NCBI GenBank assembly: GCA_964628385.1 | Contig: CAZVOD010000009.1 | Span: 31,901-95,900 of the forward strand | DNA length: 64,000 bases | Direction of reading: 5' to 3' | Source of the DNA: JANQPA01 sp964628385 | GTDB lineage: Bacteria > Bacteroidota > Bacteroidia > Chitinophagales > Saprospiraceae | In this document: positions 10,027 through 18,681 of the stretch, in pieces | How positions within the stretch are numbered: the first letter of the stretch is position 1 | Layout: each line of letters begins with the position of its first letter | Translations under genes and position numbers: made by a program | The notes under the pieces: model-generated | Databases searched by the model: none | The model's input: the letters and a program-made list of their open reading frames with translations, nothing else | Told to the model about the DNA's origin: nothing

Positions 10027-11022
10027 GTGAAAAACGTAAGATTACTTATTGCATTTGCTATGCTAGTATTAGCATTGCCAATGACAGCACAGGAAAGCGC
10101 CACAGTATGGTATGTGAAACAGGGTGGAGCCGGTAACGGTTCTTCTTGGTTTGATGCTCTTAGTGACGTACAGAAGGCTATTGCTGTAGCACAACCCGGC
10201 GACCAAATTTGGGTGGCTAAAGGAATATATATTCCTACCAGCGATAAAAATCGTTCGGTTTCTTTTGTGATTAAGAGTGGTATAGAACTTTATGGTGGCT
10301 TTTCCGGTACAGAAAGTTACTTGTCTGAAAGAGATTGGGAGAGCAACCCAACCGTTCTAAGTGGTAATATTGGAGATGCATCTTCTCCTCTGGATAATTC
10401 CTTTAACGTTGTCAGGTTTTATAATGCATCTGAAGCCACTGTCCTCGATGGTTTTGTCATAGGAGATGGTGAAGCTACCAAGACAACTAACTTAGGAGAT
10501 TCAGATGCATGTGGAGCTGGTATCTACAATGTAGCGGATGGTCAAAAATCTAATCCGGTCATATCCAACTGCCGCTTTGTTAATAATTATGCTTACTACG
10601 GCGGTGCAATGTTCAACTACGCCATGAATGGTGGTATTTGTAAGCCAGTAATTGAAGCTTCAGAATTTGAACGAAACGTTGCCTCTCTTGATGGAGGAGC
10701 AATTTATAATTATGGTAAGCAGGGTCGTGCTGTTCCGCACATTAGAGAGTCACTTTTCAAGAAGAACGGTGCTAATTACGGAGCGGTTGTTTTCACAAAG
10801 TATCCTACTTCTTGCGCTCAGGTACCATTGTTTACTCACTGCCAATTTATTGAAAATGCTGCCTACACAAGGGGCAAGGTGAATTATGATGCTGTGGGAA
10901 CGGATTTTTGTTCTCCAAGATTTAGCGGCTGTATTTATGATAATAACTATGCTGGAATAGGTAAGCAACCAGATCAAATTACAGAAGAGCGTGAACAAAT
11001 CGCGCCATATAGAAGACGATAA
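10027..11022 (+). CDS. Secreted parallel beta-helix (polymorphic outer membrane protein-like) protein
   Basis: The 331-residue product starts at a GTG (10027) after an AAGG-like ribosome site. The first ATG codons lie inside the signal peptide, so GTG is the better start. A signal peptide (KNVRLLIAFAMLVLALPMTA) is followed by WYVKQGGAGNGSSWFDAL, the common opening of Bacteroidota beta-helix proteins, and then Pmp-like turns (GGFSGTE, GAGIYNVADG, GGAMFNYAMN, GGAIYNYGKQG). No T9SS sorting domain is seen at the C-terminus, which ends in a charged tail, so surface or periplasmic location is uncertain. The fold resembles carbohydrate-binding or cleaving helices, but no catalytic residues can be named. 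Confidence 0.75.
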   Translation: MKNVRLLIAFAMLVLALPMTAQESATVWYVKQGGAGNGSSWFDALSDVQKAIAVAQPGDQIWVAKGIYIPTSDKNRSVSFVIKSGIELYGGFSGTESYLSERDWESNPTVLSGNIGDASSPLDNSFNVVRFYNASEATVLDGFVIGDGEATKTTNLGDSDACGAGIYNVADGQKSNPVISNCRFVNNYAYYGGAMFNYAMNGGICKPVIEASEFERNVASLDGGAIYNYGKQGRAVPHIRESLFKKNGANYGAVVFTKYPTSCAQVPLFTHCQFIENAAYTRGKVNYDAVGTDFCSPRFSGCIYDNNYAGIGKQPDQITEEREQIAPYRRR

Positions 11023-11052
11023 AAAATTATCTACATACCACAAAAATAAGCT

Positions 11053-11096
11053 AAAAGGCGTGCGGTACTCAGTGCTGACGCCTTTTCTATTTTTAC
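11053..11096. terminator. Bidirectional terminator between convergent genes
   Basis: A 9-bp stem AAAAGGCGT (11053-11061) pairs with ACGCCTTTT (11078-11086). It is followed by CTATTTTT on the plus strand and preceded by an A-rich run that becomes a T-run on the minus strand. It sits between the beta-helix gene and the PLP enzyme, which converge here. Confidence 0.75.
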
Positions 11097-11098
11097 GA

Positions 11099-12058
11099 TC
11101 AGAATGGAAGATTATCCAGATCAACATTACCCCCGGTCAGAATGATACCTACCCTTTTGTTCTCAAACATTTCTTTATTCTTCAAAAGAGCTGCAAAAGG
11201 TACCGAGCAAGAAGGCTCTATTATGATTTTCATCCGTTCCCAGATCATCCTCATGGCCTGGATGATCTCTTCTTCCGTAACGGTTATCATTTCATTCAGG
11301 TAAGCTTTCAATATCTTGAAGGTTTTATCTCCCAGGTCAGTCCTTAGCCCATCAGCAACCGTATTCGTCGTTTCATTGCTCAATAGCCTACCCTCTTTCA
11401 AAGAGCGGTAAGCATCATTGACATTCTCAGGTTCTGCTCCTATTGTTTTAATTTCTTTAGATAAATAGTGAGCGACAAGTGCCGAACCACTCATTAAACC
11501 TCCTCCGCCTACAGGCGCCATGATGACATCCAGACTACTTATTTCTTCTATCAATTCTAACGCTGCCGTTGCCTGACCGGCAATAACATTGTAATCATTG
11601 TAAGGATGTATAAACGTAGCTCCAGTATCTTCTACTACTTTTGCCAGAGTTTCTTCTCTGGCCTTCAATGTAGGAGCACAGGGAATGACCTTGGCTCCAT
11701 ACCCTAAAGTAGCCGCCCTCTTCACAGCGGGTGCATTTTCCGGCATAACTATGTAGGCCGGGATGCCCAATAATTGGGCACTACGTGCGACCGCCTGAGC
11801 ATGGTTGCCTGAAGAATGAGTAGCCAGCCCTTTAGCCTTTTGATTGGAATCCAGGCGCATCGCTGCACTAGCGGCGCCTCTCATTTTAAAAGCACCAATC
11901 TTCTGAAAGTTCTCACACTTGAAAAATAGGTGGGCCCCAGAAATCCTGTCCAGTGCATTGCTGGTCATAATAGGTGTACGATGTATCAAAGGCTTTATAG
12001 CTTCTCGCGTTGCCTGAATATCTGCCAGTGTAGGGACATTGTTTATTGAGCGAATCAT
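11099..12058 (-). CDS. PLP-dependent threonine/serine ammonia-lyase or serine racemase
   Basis: The 319-residue product is a fold-type II PLP enzyme. The Schiff-base lysine lies in KIGAFKMRGA (near residue 58), the substrate-binding loop is SSGNHAQA, and the phosphate-binding glycine loop is GGGGL. It has no C-terminal ACT domain, so it resembles catabolic threonine dehydratase, serine racemase or L-threo-3-hydroxyaspartate ammonia-lyase (all about 320-340 residues) rather than allosteric biosynthetic IlvA. These activities cannot be told apart by reading. The start at 12058 is supported by AAGGAG just upstream. The gene appears monocistronic. Confidence 0.85.
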   Translation of the reverse strand: MIRSINNVPTLADIQATREAIKPLIHRTPIMTSNALDRISGAHLFFKCENFQKIGAFKMRGAASAAMRLDSNQKAKGLATHSSGNHAQAVARSAQLLGIPAYIVMPENAPAVKRAATLGYGAKVIPCAPTLKAREETLAKVVEDTGATFIHPYNDYNVIAGQATAALELIEEISSLDVIMAPVGGGGLMSGSALVAHYLSKEIKTIGAEPENVNDAYRSLKEGRLLSNETTNTVADGLRTDLGDKTFKILKAYLNEMITVTEEEIIQAMRMIWERMKIIIEPSCSVPFAALLKNKEMFENKRVGIILTGGNVDLDNLPF

Positions 12059-12404
12059 TTTCTCCTTTTTTACAAAAATACTAATGTCTGGCGGAATATG
12101 AACATCTCAAGTTTTGATGTTTTGTAAAAGTATCTAACAAAAACGAAGAACTATTCCTTAAAACGGAGCTTATTATTATTGTATACCTCATTTAACAGAC
12201 TTGTCACGAAGGGATAAAGTAGTAATAAAACTGAATTATTCTTTTACTACACAAAGGTTTTTCTGCTCAGAAGGGCAGGTTTAGCTTCAAACGCGCTAAG
12301 TAACTGAGAAGCGGTAGTGCCTGGGGTAGCTAAAAGCCAATTTTAACCCGTTTCTGGCAACTACCATACAAGTCTATTAGTGAAGTTGTTTAAAATGAAT
12401 TGCT
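12059..12404. other. Spacer without a recognised gene
   Basis: This 346-bp AT-rich divergent region precedes the small membrane protein. It contains TTCAAACGCGCT (about 12284-12296), which also occurs at the end of the inverted-repeat element near 51520. GAAGTTGTTTAA just before the next gene matches the start of a dispersed repeat seen elsewhere in the window. No convincing reading frame or hairpin terminator was found. Confidence 0.4.
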
Positions 12405-12707
12405 ATGCCAACGATCTCCAAGAAAGTTTATAATGCTATTGCCCTGGCAATAGGGATTGTACTAACTATATGGATGCTTTTTACGATCCATAGCCTGGCT
12501 AAACTTCCGGATGAGCCATTTTGGGCCTCCCCCATGGCCATATACGAAAATTGGCAATTTGCATTGATTCTGGGATTAAGCTTGCCATACATAGGAATTA
12601 CAGCTCCATTGATGCTATTGCTAGCCTGTTATATCAACTATGCAATTGGAAAATTGTTAATCCGTCTCCTGCTTCGCTTATTCGGCAGTAGTGGTAGTCC
12701 GGCTTGA
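12405..12707 (+). CDS. Small membrane protein of unknown function
   Basis: The 100-residue product has a short basic N-terminus. Hydrophobic segments lie at about residues 9-30 (AIALAIGIVLTIWMLFTI), 50-75 (FALILGLSLPYIGITAPLML) and possibly 76-93, followed by a short polar tail. I do not recognise a family. Residue use looks like a real membrane protein, and the first in-frame ATG follows an AT-rich leader. It stands alone between a divergent PLP enzyme and a convergent asparaginase. Confidence 0.6.
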   Translation: MPTISKKVYNAIALAIGIVLTIWMLFTIHSLAKLPDEPFWASPMAIYENWQFALILGLSLPYIGITAPLMLLLACYINYAIGKLLIRLLLRLFGSSGSPA

Positions 12708-12798
12708 TTTCCCCAAAAATCAACTTTTCACTAAAAAATTATAGCCACTTAGAGATGTTAATATAGAGGTTGTTTAAAATATACCTTCATAGCATCAA

Positions 12799-13788
12799 TT
12801 ATTTAAAAATATAATCAGAAGTAATAACTCTATTTTCATTATCCTGAAAGAGAGCTACTGAATACCCTTTTTGTATGGCGTGGTATCCGTAGTTGCCTTT
12901 CATATCGAGAGCCAGGTAACCCACCTGCAGTTTATCCTCAGCAACACGGTTTTTATACTTTTTTACAATCCGGTTGATGCCTTCTTTACAAGCCTCCTCC
13001 GGGCTAGCTCCCTGCCGCATCAGTTCGACGATCAGAAACGACCCCAGGGTAGTCATCACTAATTCTCCCAGTCCGGTAGCGCTAGCCCCTCCAACTTCGT
13101 TGTCGACGTACAGTCCGGCACCTATAATTGGCGAATCTCCAACCCGGCCGTGTAGCTTAAATGCAGCACCTGAAGTTGTACAAGCTCCACACATTTCTCC
13201 TTTTTTGCTAAGGGCAAGTATTCCAATGGTATCGTGGTTATTTTTGCCTATGTTGGTTCTTTTTTGCCTGGCCTTCCAATTATTATACCTCTTTTCCGCA
13301 CCGGCAGTAAGCAGATTTTGTTGCTCAAAGCCTCGTGATAGCGCAAATTCAAGAGCACCAGCACCGGAAAGCATTACATGAGGCGTTTCTTCCATCACTT
13401 TCCTTGCTACTGATACAGGGTGTAGTATGCCCTGAAGAAAAGTTACACTACCAGCATTGCCCTTTTCATCCATTATACAAGCATCCAGAGTAACGATACC
13501 ATTAGCATCCGGAGCCCCTCCCAGGCCTACACTCGTGTCTTTAGGATCTGCTTCCGGTACCCTGGCCCCAGCTTCTACCGCATCGAGAGCACTGCCTGTG
13601 GCTTTCAATTTCTCCATGGCAGCTTTTGTGGCTCTAAAGTTATTCCATGTTGCCAGAATTGTAGGCTTTACTGCGACATCACTATTTGCAACCGGCACCG
13701 CCTCAGTCTCTGTATTGCAGGAAGTACCCAGGCTGATGGCACCTACCGCATAAGCAGATTGTTTGAGGAATTGTCTTCTATTTTTCAT
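12799..13788 (-). CDS. Exported N4-(beta-N-acetylglucosaminyl)-L-asparaginase (glycosylasparaginase)
   Basis: The 329-residue product is an Ntn-hydrolase of the asparaginase 2 family. The autocleavage site is N-H-D-T-I with Thr187 as the predicted new N-terminal nucleophile. Supporting motifs are SVGLGGAPDANG, the GAGALEFAL block and the GRVGDSPIIGAGLYVDNEVGG substrate loop. The N-terminus has a twin-arginine-like RRQFLK, a hydrophobic core and LGTSC, so it may be a Tat-exported lipoprotein. The enzyme splits GlcNAc-Asn linkages when glycoproteins are degraded. It has no obvious operon partner, and length and residues appear intact. Confidence 0.9.
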   Translation of the reverse strand: MKNRRQFLKQSAYAVGAISLGTSCNTETEAVPVANSDVAVKPTILATWNNFRATKAAMEKLKATGSALDAVEAGARVPEADPKDTSVGLGGAPDANGIVTLDACIMDEKGNAGSVTFLQGILHPVSVARKVMEETPHVMLSGAGALEFALSRGFEQQNLLTAGAEKRYNNWKARQKRTNIGKNNHDTIGILALSKKGEMCGACTTSGAAFKLHGRVGDSPIIGAGLYVDNEVGGASATGLGELVMTTLGSFLIVELMRQGASPEEACKEGINRIVKKYKNRVAEDKLQVGYLALDMKGNYGYHAIQKGYSVALFQDNENRVITSDYIFK

Positions 13789-14039
13789 CTTAAAGTTTTT
13801 TCCCTAAATATAGAAAGTTTCGTCCGCAGCAGGCCTTTCGCTTTAATACTAATTCTTTCTTACTCGCTGCATTTGAAAAATGGCTGCGTGAGCATCTATT
13901 CCTGCCTATTTTCGGATTCAAAAGAAAAATTTAAACATGAATTTGTATTTTACATTTGAATTCAATGGCCAGGATTTGGTAAAAGAATAAATTCTGTCTG
14001 CGCGTTCTCTTCTTTTATTAGTAAGGCAAAAGTTACTTT

Positions 14040-14831
14040 ATGGATCAACCGATAATAAGCGTTAAAGGACTTCATAAAAAGTATAAGACTAATCATGTGC
14101 TGAAAGGCATAAATTTAGAGGTGTCACCTGGGCAGATAATAGGCTATATAGGTCCCAACGGCGCGGGGAAGTCTACTACTGTACGAATACTGGCTGGCCT
14201 GGATAGTAAATTCGAGGGTGAGGTAAATATCTTGGGCATGAACGTCCAAGAACAAGCGCTGGAAGTGAAAAAACATATAGGTTATATTCCTGAAAATGCA
14301 GCCCTGTACGATGTTTTGACCCCCAAAGAGTTTTTGAGCTTTATCGGCCAGTTGTACGAAATGCCTAAAAGCGTAATTGAAAGGCGAATCAAGGAGATGC
14401 TTCAATTTTTCAAACTAAATGACAATATAGACCAAAGGCTAGAAACCTTTTCTAAAGGTATGCGCCAGAAGGTCCTGCTCATTTCGGGGCTGATGCACGA
14501 TCCCAAAATTATTTTTCTTGACGAACCCCTTGCTGGATTGGATGCCAATTCGGTCATCCTTTTCAAGGAATTACTGGCTCGGTTGGCTGCCTCCGGCAAG
14601 ACGATTTTTTATTCTTCCCACATGATGGATGTAGTGGAAAAAGTTTCTGATCGAATTATTCTGATCCACGAAGGGAATATTATTGCTGATGATAATTTTG
14701 AGAAACTGAAAGCACAAGGAGGCGAATCTCTGGAAAGAGTATTTGCTCAATTGACAGGAGGGGGCAGTATTGATAATGAAATTGAAGGTTTTCTAAAGGT
14801 ATTTGATCCAGCAAACTCAGAGAATGAATAA
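14040..14831 (+). CDS. ABC-2 type transporter ATP-binding protein
   Basis: The 263-residue protein has Walker A GPNGAGKST (about 38-46), signature FSKGMRQKV, Walker B IIFLDEPLAGLD and an H-loop in YSSHMMDVV, so it looks fully active. It is of the single-domain type that pairs with a separate ABC-2 membrane subunit. The permease gene overlaps its 3' end by eight bases, which indicates translational coupling. The substrate is not evident. A TACATTTG sequence at 13951-13958 resembles a -7 box but has no clear -33 partner. Confidence 0.93.
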   Translation: MDQPIISVKGLHKKYKTNHVLKGINLEVSPGQIIGYIGPNGAGKSTTVRILAGLDSKFEGEVNILGMNVQEQALEVKKHIGYIPENAALYDVLTPKEFLSFIGQLYEMPKSVIERRIKEMLQFFKLNDNIDQRLETFSKGMRQKVLLISGLMHDPKIIFLDEPLAGLDANSVILFKELLARLAASGKTIFYSSHMMDVVEKVSDRIILIHEGNIIADDNFEKLKAQGGESLERVFAQLTGGGSIDNEIEGFLKVFDPANSENE

Positions 14832-16497
14832 ATTACTCCTCAAATTAGTATCGCTGACCAATCCGTTATGGAAGCGGCTGGGAGCAGATCCATATCAACT
14901 GAATCTCATTCTTGATGCCAAGCTAAAGATGGATAGCCGCAGGCCGGCCGGGTTTGGCAATTTTTCCTCAGGTGGAAAAAAAGAAGTGACTTTTCAGGAT
15001 GTTATTTTGATCCTGGTCTCCTTGTTTATAGGAGGCTTTTTACTCTTTCCGATCATTGCAATTCAGCCTACCAGTCTGGCTTTGATCATTTTTTTTACCG
15101 TCTTTATGGTTTATCTCACACTGGTAGTGGTTTCTGACTTTACTCATGTTTTGATAGACCCTCGCGATAATTACATCATCTTTCCCAGGCCGGTCAACGA
15201 CTCTACCTTTACACTATCCAGAACGATTCACGTGGGCCTGTACTTATCCAAATTATTTGTCAGCATGGCTTTGCCCTCACTGATATATATTCCTTTTGGA
15301 ATGGGGCTTGTCCAGGAAATAGTATTTTTTCTTTTGGTCATCCTGGCCGTTTTGATGGTCATCTTTTTTGTCAATATTCTTTACTTGCTGATTATTCGGC
15401 TAGCCTCACCGGAAAAATTCAAAGAAATAATCAACTACGTTCAGATACTTACAACCGTACTAATCTTCGGCTCTCAGTACATATTCCCTCGCCTTGTGGA
15501 TATGGATACGCTACAACAATTTAATATTTTTGAGAAAAATTGGGCGTACTTTTTGCCCGTTACATGGCTGGCTGCCATTTGGGAATTATTGATTGAACAA
15601 AATACCTCAACCGCAATAATTATCAATGCTGCACTTGGTATATTGATTCCAATCATCGGGATGTATCTGGTCGTCAATGTTTTAGCAAAGCATTTTGCCC
15701 AAAAGCTATTTCTCTCCTCTCAGTCTGGCTCAAAAAACACAAAGCGAACATTGAAAGAGCAAAGTAAGGCTAATAAACGCTTCAATCTAAGAGATCTGGT
15801 CTGTAAAGATGCTCCGGAAGCCGCCGCTTTTGACCTAAGCTGGGCACTTATGAAAAGGAGCAGGGATTTTAAGCTGAAAGCCTATCCGGGGTTGGCCTTT
15901 ATTCCGATTATGTTTTTTGGCATTTTTTTAAATGACTTCTCTAGCATGGATTCGGTAGTGACAGACCTCAGGGAAGGAAAATTATATATTCTTCTGGCCT
16001 ATTTACCTGTTATCGCACTACTAGGACCTATCAACGTTTTGAGTTTTTCTGAGCATCACAAAGCTTCGTGGTTCTACCTGAGTACGCCACTGCAATCGCC
16101 TGGTGTAATACTTGCAGGAGCCTTTAAAGCTGTGATTGTAAGGTTTTATCTGCCAGTCTCTTTGTTGATCTATACTATGGGCGTGGTAATTTGGGGCCCC
16201 ACGGTCATTGATGATTTTCTGCTGGCGGGCCTAACCGGACTGGGTGTAGTTATCGGTGTACAGTGGGCTGACAGGATGCGTTTACCATTTAGCCATTCAT
16301 GGGACGTATTGAGCGAAGGAGGAAATATTGCAGCCGGTTTGCTTTTCTTTATGATTACTATAGGCCTGGGATCATTGCATTACTTTTTTATCATTAATTT
16401 TTGGTGGTTGACCTTAGCCGGTATTGTCATTGCAATCATATCGATCAGGAATTTATTCAGAAATCTACGAGCAATAAGCTGGAAAAACATACAATAG
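14824..16497 (+). CDS. ABC-2 type transporter permease
   Basis: The product is about 557 residues from the ATG at 14824, which overlaps the stop of the ATPase gene. An upstream ATG at 14803 would lie wholly inside the ATPase gene and is less likely. Many hydrophobic segments are visible (starting near residues 60, 85, 140, 170, 210, 250, 270, 360, 390, 450, 475 and 500), interrupted by a large polar loop of about 310-350. This is the long two-half form of ABC-2 permeases. Together with the upstream ATPase it forms an exporter of unknown substrate. Confidence 0.85.
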   Translation: MNKLLLKLVSLTNPLWKRLGADPYQLNLILDAKLKMDSRRPAGFGNFSSGGKKEVTFQDVILILVSLFIGGFLLFPIIAIQPTSLALIIFFTVFMVYLTLVVVSDFTHVLIDPRDNYIIFPRPVNDSTFTLSRTIHVGLYLSKLFVSMALPSLIYIPFGMGLVQEIVFFLLVILAVLMVIFFVNILYLLIIRLASPEKFKEIINYVQILTTVLIFGSQYIFPRLVDMDTLQQFNIFEKNWAYFLPVTWLAAIWELLIEQNTSTAIIINAALGILIPIIGMYLVVNVLAKHFAQKLFLSSQSGSKNTKRTLKEQSKANKRFNLRDLVCKDAPEAAAFDLSWALMKRSRDFKLKAYPGLAFIPIMFFGIFLNDFSSMDSVVTDLREGKLYILLAYLPVIALLGPINVLSFSEHHKASWFYLSTPLQSPGVILAGAFKAVIVRFYLPVSLLIYTMGVVIWGPTVIDDFLLAGLTGLGVVIGVQWADRMRLPFSHSWDVLSEGGNIAAGLLFFMITIGLGSLHYFFIINFWWLTLAGIVIAIISIRNLFRNLRAISWKNIQ

Positions 16498-16503
16498 ACC
16501 TAA

Positions 16504-16540
16504 GAGCTGTAGAAAGCAGCGCATAGACTGCTTCCTGCTC
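16504..16540 (+). terminator. Weak hairpin after the ABC-2 permease
   Basis: An interrupted stem pairs GAGC with GCTC and AAGCAG with CTGCTT just after the permease stop. It lacks a clear T-tract, so this is only a possible transcript end between convergent genes. Confidence 0.25.
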
Positions 16541-16554
16541 TTGTGGTATTTGTC

Positions 16555-17217
16555 CTATTCAATTCCTAATACAGATTTGGGCATGTGCATGGCTACCACA
16601 ACATGAGGTACATCAACGACTTCAGCGATTTTCAGGTCACCTGCCAGAGAGCAGAGTGCGTAAGCATCATTTTTTGCCAGCCCATGTTCTTCGGCCAGGT
16701 AATCAACCATGAAGCGAACCGCTTTTTTGGCGGCATCATCCAGCTTTTCTGCAAAAGCTGTTACCGCGTAGTAATCATCCGTTTCATACTCGGGTTATTC
16801 AATCGTTCTTTCCCCTTTAATAACTTCTATTTCATATAAAAATCGCATTGATGCTTTTATGGCCATTTAGCTTGAAAGTCTTGAGGTAAGGCTCTGAAAA
16901 CTCATCTGCCAGGAAGCCAAAACCAGGTACTATGGCCGTCCACCCCAGTCCATCGACTCAATTTTATGTAGTTTCACCTTCAACACACCCCCGGGGGAGA
17001 GTTCCCTCAACATAAACAGGCCCCGTCAATGAGTGAGTAGGGTCAAAGCTCAACGTACTTACTTCCTCCACACTTGATTCGGGTGTAAATTCCTCATCAC
17101 TAGCTTCTTCTGTAAAAGCTTCGGTCACAGCCCCCGAAGGTACTCGTAGTACGGGCTCTATGGCTTTACTAAATCGATTGTGCGTCTGATCCTTAGTTAG
17201 AGTGCAAAGTCGGGTTC
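16555..17217 (-). pseudogene. Decayed acetamidase/formamidase gene
   Basis: Minus-strand translation gives blocks of the acetamidase/formamidase family in different frames. First comes an N-terminal block near 17190-16985 (PVLRVPSGAVTEAF, then SFDPTHSLTGPVYVEGTLPRG). After a frameshift a middle block near 16950-16840 reads GWTAIVPGFGFLADEFSEPY. Then comes a C-terminal block near 16790-16558 (AVRFMVDYLAEEHGLAKNDAYALCS, written in parts, and DLKIAEVVDVPHVVVAMH) ending at the stop at 16555-16557. The order is right, but there are at least two frame changes and in-frame stops. The first residues and much of the central family region are missing. It ends only 9 bp from the next gene. Confidence 0.8.
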
Positions 17218-17225
17218 AGGTGTAT

Positions 17226-18674
17226 CTAATTCTTCCAGTTTTTTTTCTCTTGCTCCACATGATGCACGTTAACCTTCACTCCGTACTTACTTTTAATGTG
17301 TTTGGCTAACGCATCAGCCGCATATACCGAGCGATGTTGCCCTCCGGTACAGCCAAAATTAATCATCAAATGTGTAAAGCTTCGGTTTATATAGTTTTCT
17401 ACCGCCTCATCTACTATGCGAAAGGTGTTATTAAGAAAATCATCTATATTACTGTGGTGCTTGAGGAAATTAATGACTGCCTCATCTTTTCCGGTCAGCT
17501 TCTTGTAAGGCTCGTATCGCCCGGGATTATGGATGAATCGGCAATCGAATATAAACCCACCGCCATTACCGGAAGGGTCTTGTGGTATTTCTTGTTTATA
17601 AGAAAAGCTATTAATGGAAACAGTAAGAAGACTTGACGCTCCTTTGATCTTATCGAATGGCTCAAATTTTTTGCTATCAATTAGCCGGATCAACGCTTTT
17701 TTCAACTCTGGGAAAGCTACCGGTAGCTCTACATGCTCAAAAAGCCATTTTACATTGCGCAGTGCAAAGGGAATGCTACTTAGAAAATGTTCTTTTCTTT
17801 CATATAAACCTCTGTAGCCGTAAGCCCCCAACACCTGAACACACCTCATTAATACATAACCGTAATAATAATCTATAAAGGTTTTCTTATCTATATCAAT
17901 CAATGCTCCGGCAGCATCGATATAATAATCTAGCAATTCTTTCCGGATATCAGAAGGGATATTGGCTTTTGCCTGATACAATAAGGAAGCCAGATCATAT
18001 TGTAAGGCACCTTTCCTCCCCCCCTGATAGTCGATAAAAAAAGGCTCATTGTTCTTTATCATGATATTTCGAGTCTGAAAGTCCCGAAACATAAAGAAAT
18101 CAGTATCGGTTTGGAGTAAGAAATCAGCTATAACGTGAAAATCCTCTTCAAGTGCCTGCTCATCGTAATCTACTCCGGCGGGTTTTAAAAAATAGTATTT
18201 AAAATAATTGAAATCCCAAAGCATCGACTGTTTGTCAAAAGCCAATCGAGGGTAACAAATGGAATAGTTCAAGCCTTTTCCTCCTTCTATCTGTAGCTTG
18301 GCTAGCTGTTCTACTACTTTCTTATATATTTTCACCAGATAATCCGGGAAGTAATCTCCTTTTTGTAGCAAATAACTGTAGAGGGTAGTGAACCCCAGAT
18401 CTTCCTGCAAATATACCTTGTCTTGTAATTGCTCCGCGTAAATCTCCGGGACAGGCAGCCCTCTTTGTTTGAAATGCTTTGAAAAACTTACAAAAGCGGT
18501 ATTTTCCTTATCATCGGGATTATAAGCTCCAATGGCAGAAGTATCGTCTTTTTGCAAGCGATAATAAATTCGGTCAGAGCCAGATGGTGCCAGAGGCAGG
18601 ATTAGATCGGCACTTTTACCGCTCCACTGCTCAAACAATCCATTTAACAAGGATTCTATTTTCGAGGCATTCAT
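17226..18674 (-). CDS. Sugar kinase-like phosphotransferase fused to a RapZ C-terminal domain
   Basis: The 482-residue protein has two parts. Residues 25-320 have the aminoglycoside-phosphotransferase/AmgK fold: a PAPSGSDRIYYRL-like nucleotide loop, a Brenner-type catalytic loop FRDFQTRNIMI (196-206) and the metal-binding FIDYQGG (213-219). Residues 350-482 match the RapZ C-terminal domain, with FDCRFIHNPGRYEPYKKLTG and GCTGGQHRSVYAADAL (441-456). AmgK-type kinases phosphorylate MurNAc/GlcNAc in cell-wall recycling. The RapZ C-domain binds glucosamine-6-phosphate. The RapZ N-terminal ATPase domain is replaced by the kinase. Seven bases separate it from obg upstream, so it is probably cotranscribed. 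An amino-sugar kinase or sensor role is inferred. Confidence 0.85.
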   Translation of the reverse strand: MNASKIESLLNGLFEQWSGKSADLILPLAPSGSDRIYYRLQKDDTSAIGAYNPDDKENTAFVSFSKHFKQRGLPVPEIYAEQLQDKVYLQEDLGFTTLYSYLLQKGDYFPDYLVKIYKKVVEQLAKLQIEGGKGLNYSICYPRLAFDKQSMLWDFNYFKYYFLKPAGVDYDEQALEEDFHVIADFLLQTDTDFFMFRDFQTRNIMIKNNEPFFIDYQGGRKGALQYDLASLLYQAKANIPSDIRKELLDYYIDAAGALIDIDKKTFIDYYYGYVLMRCVQVLGAYGYRGLYERKEHFLSSIPFALRNVKWLFEHVELPVAFPELKKALIRLIDSKKFEPFDKIKGASSLLTVSINSFSYKQEIPQDPSGNGGGFIFDCRFIHNPGRYEPYKKLTGKDEAVINFLKHHSNIDDFLNNTFRIVDEAVENYINRSFTHLMINFGCTGGQHRSVYAADALAKHIKSKYGVKVNVHHVEQEKKNWKN

Positions 18675-18681
18675 TGAAAGT

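Noticed and set aside
16585..16839. 84-residue plus-strand frame
   Set aside because: It is antisense to the acetamidase/formamidase remnant, which explains the sequence better.
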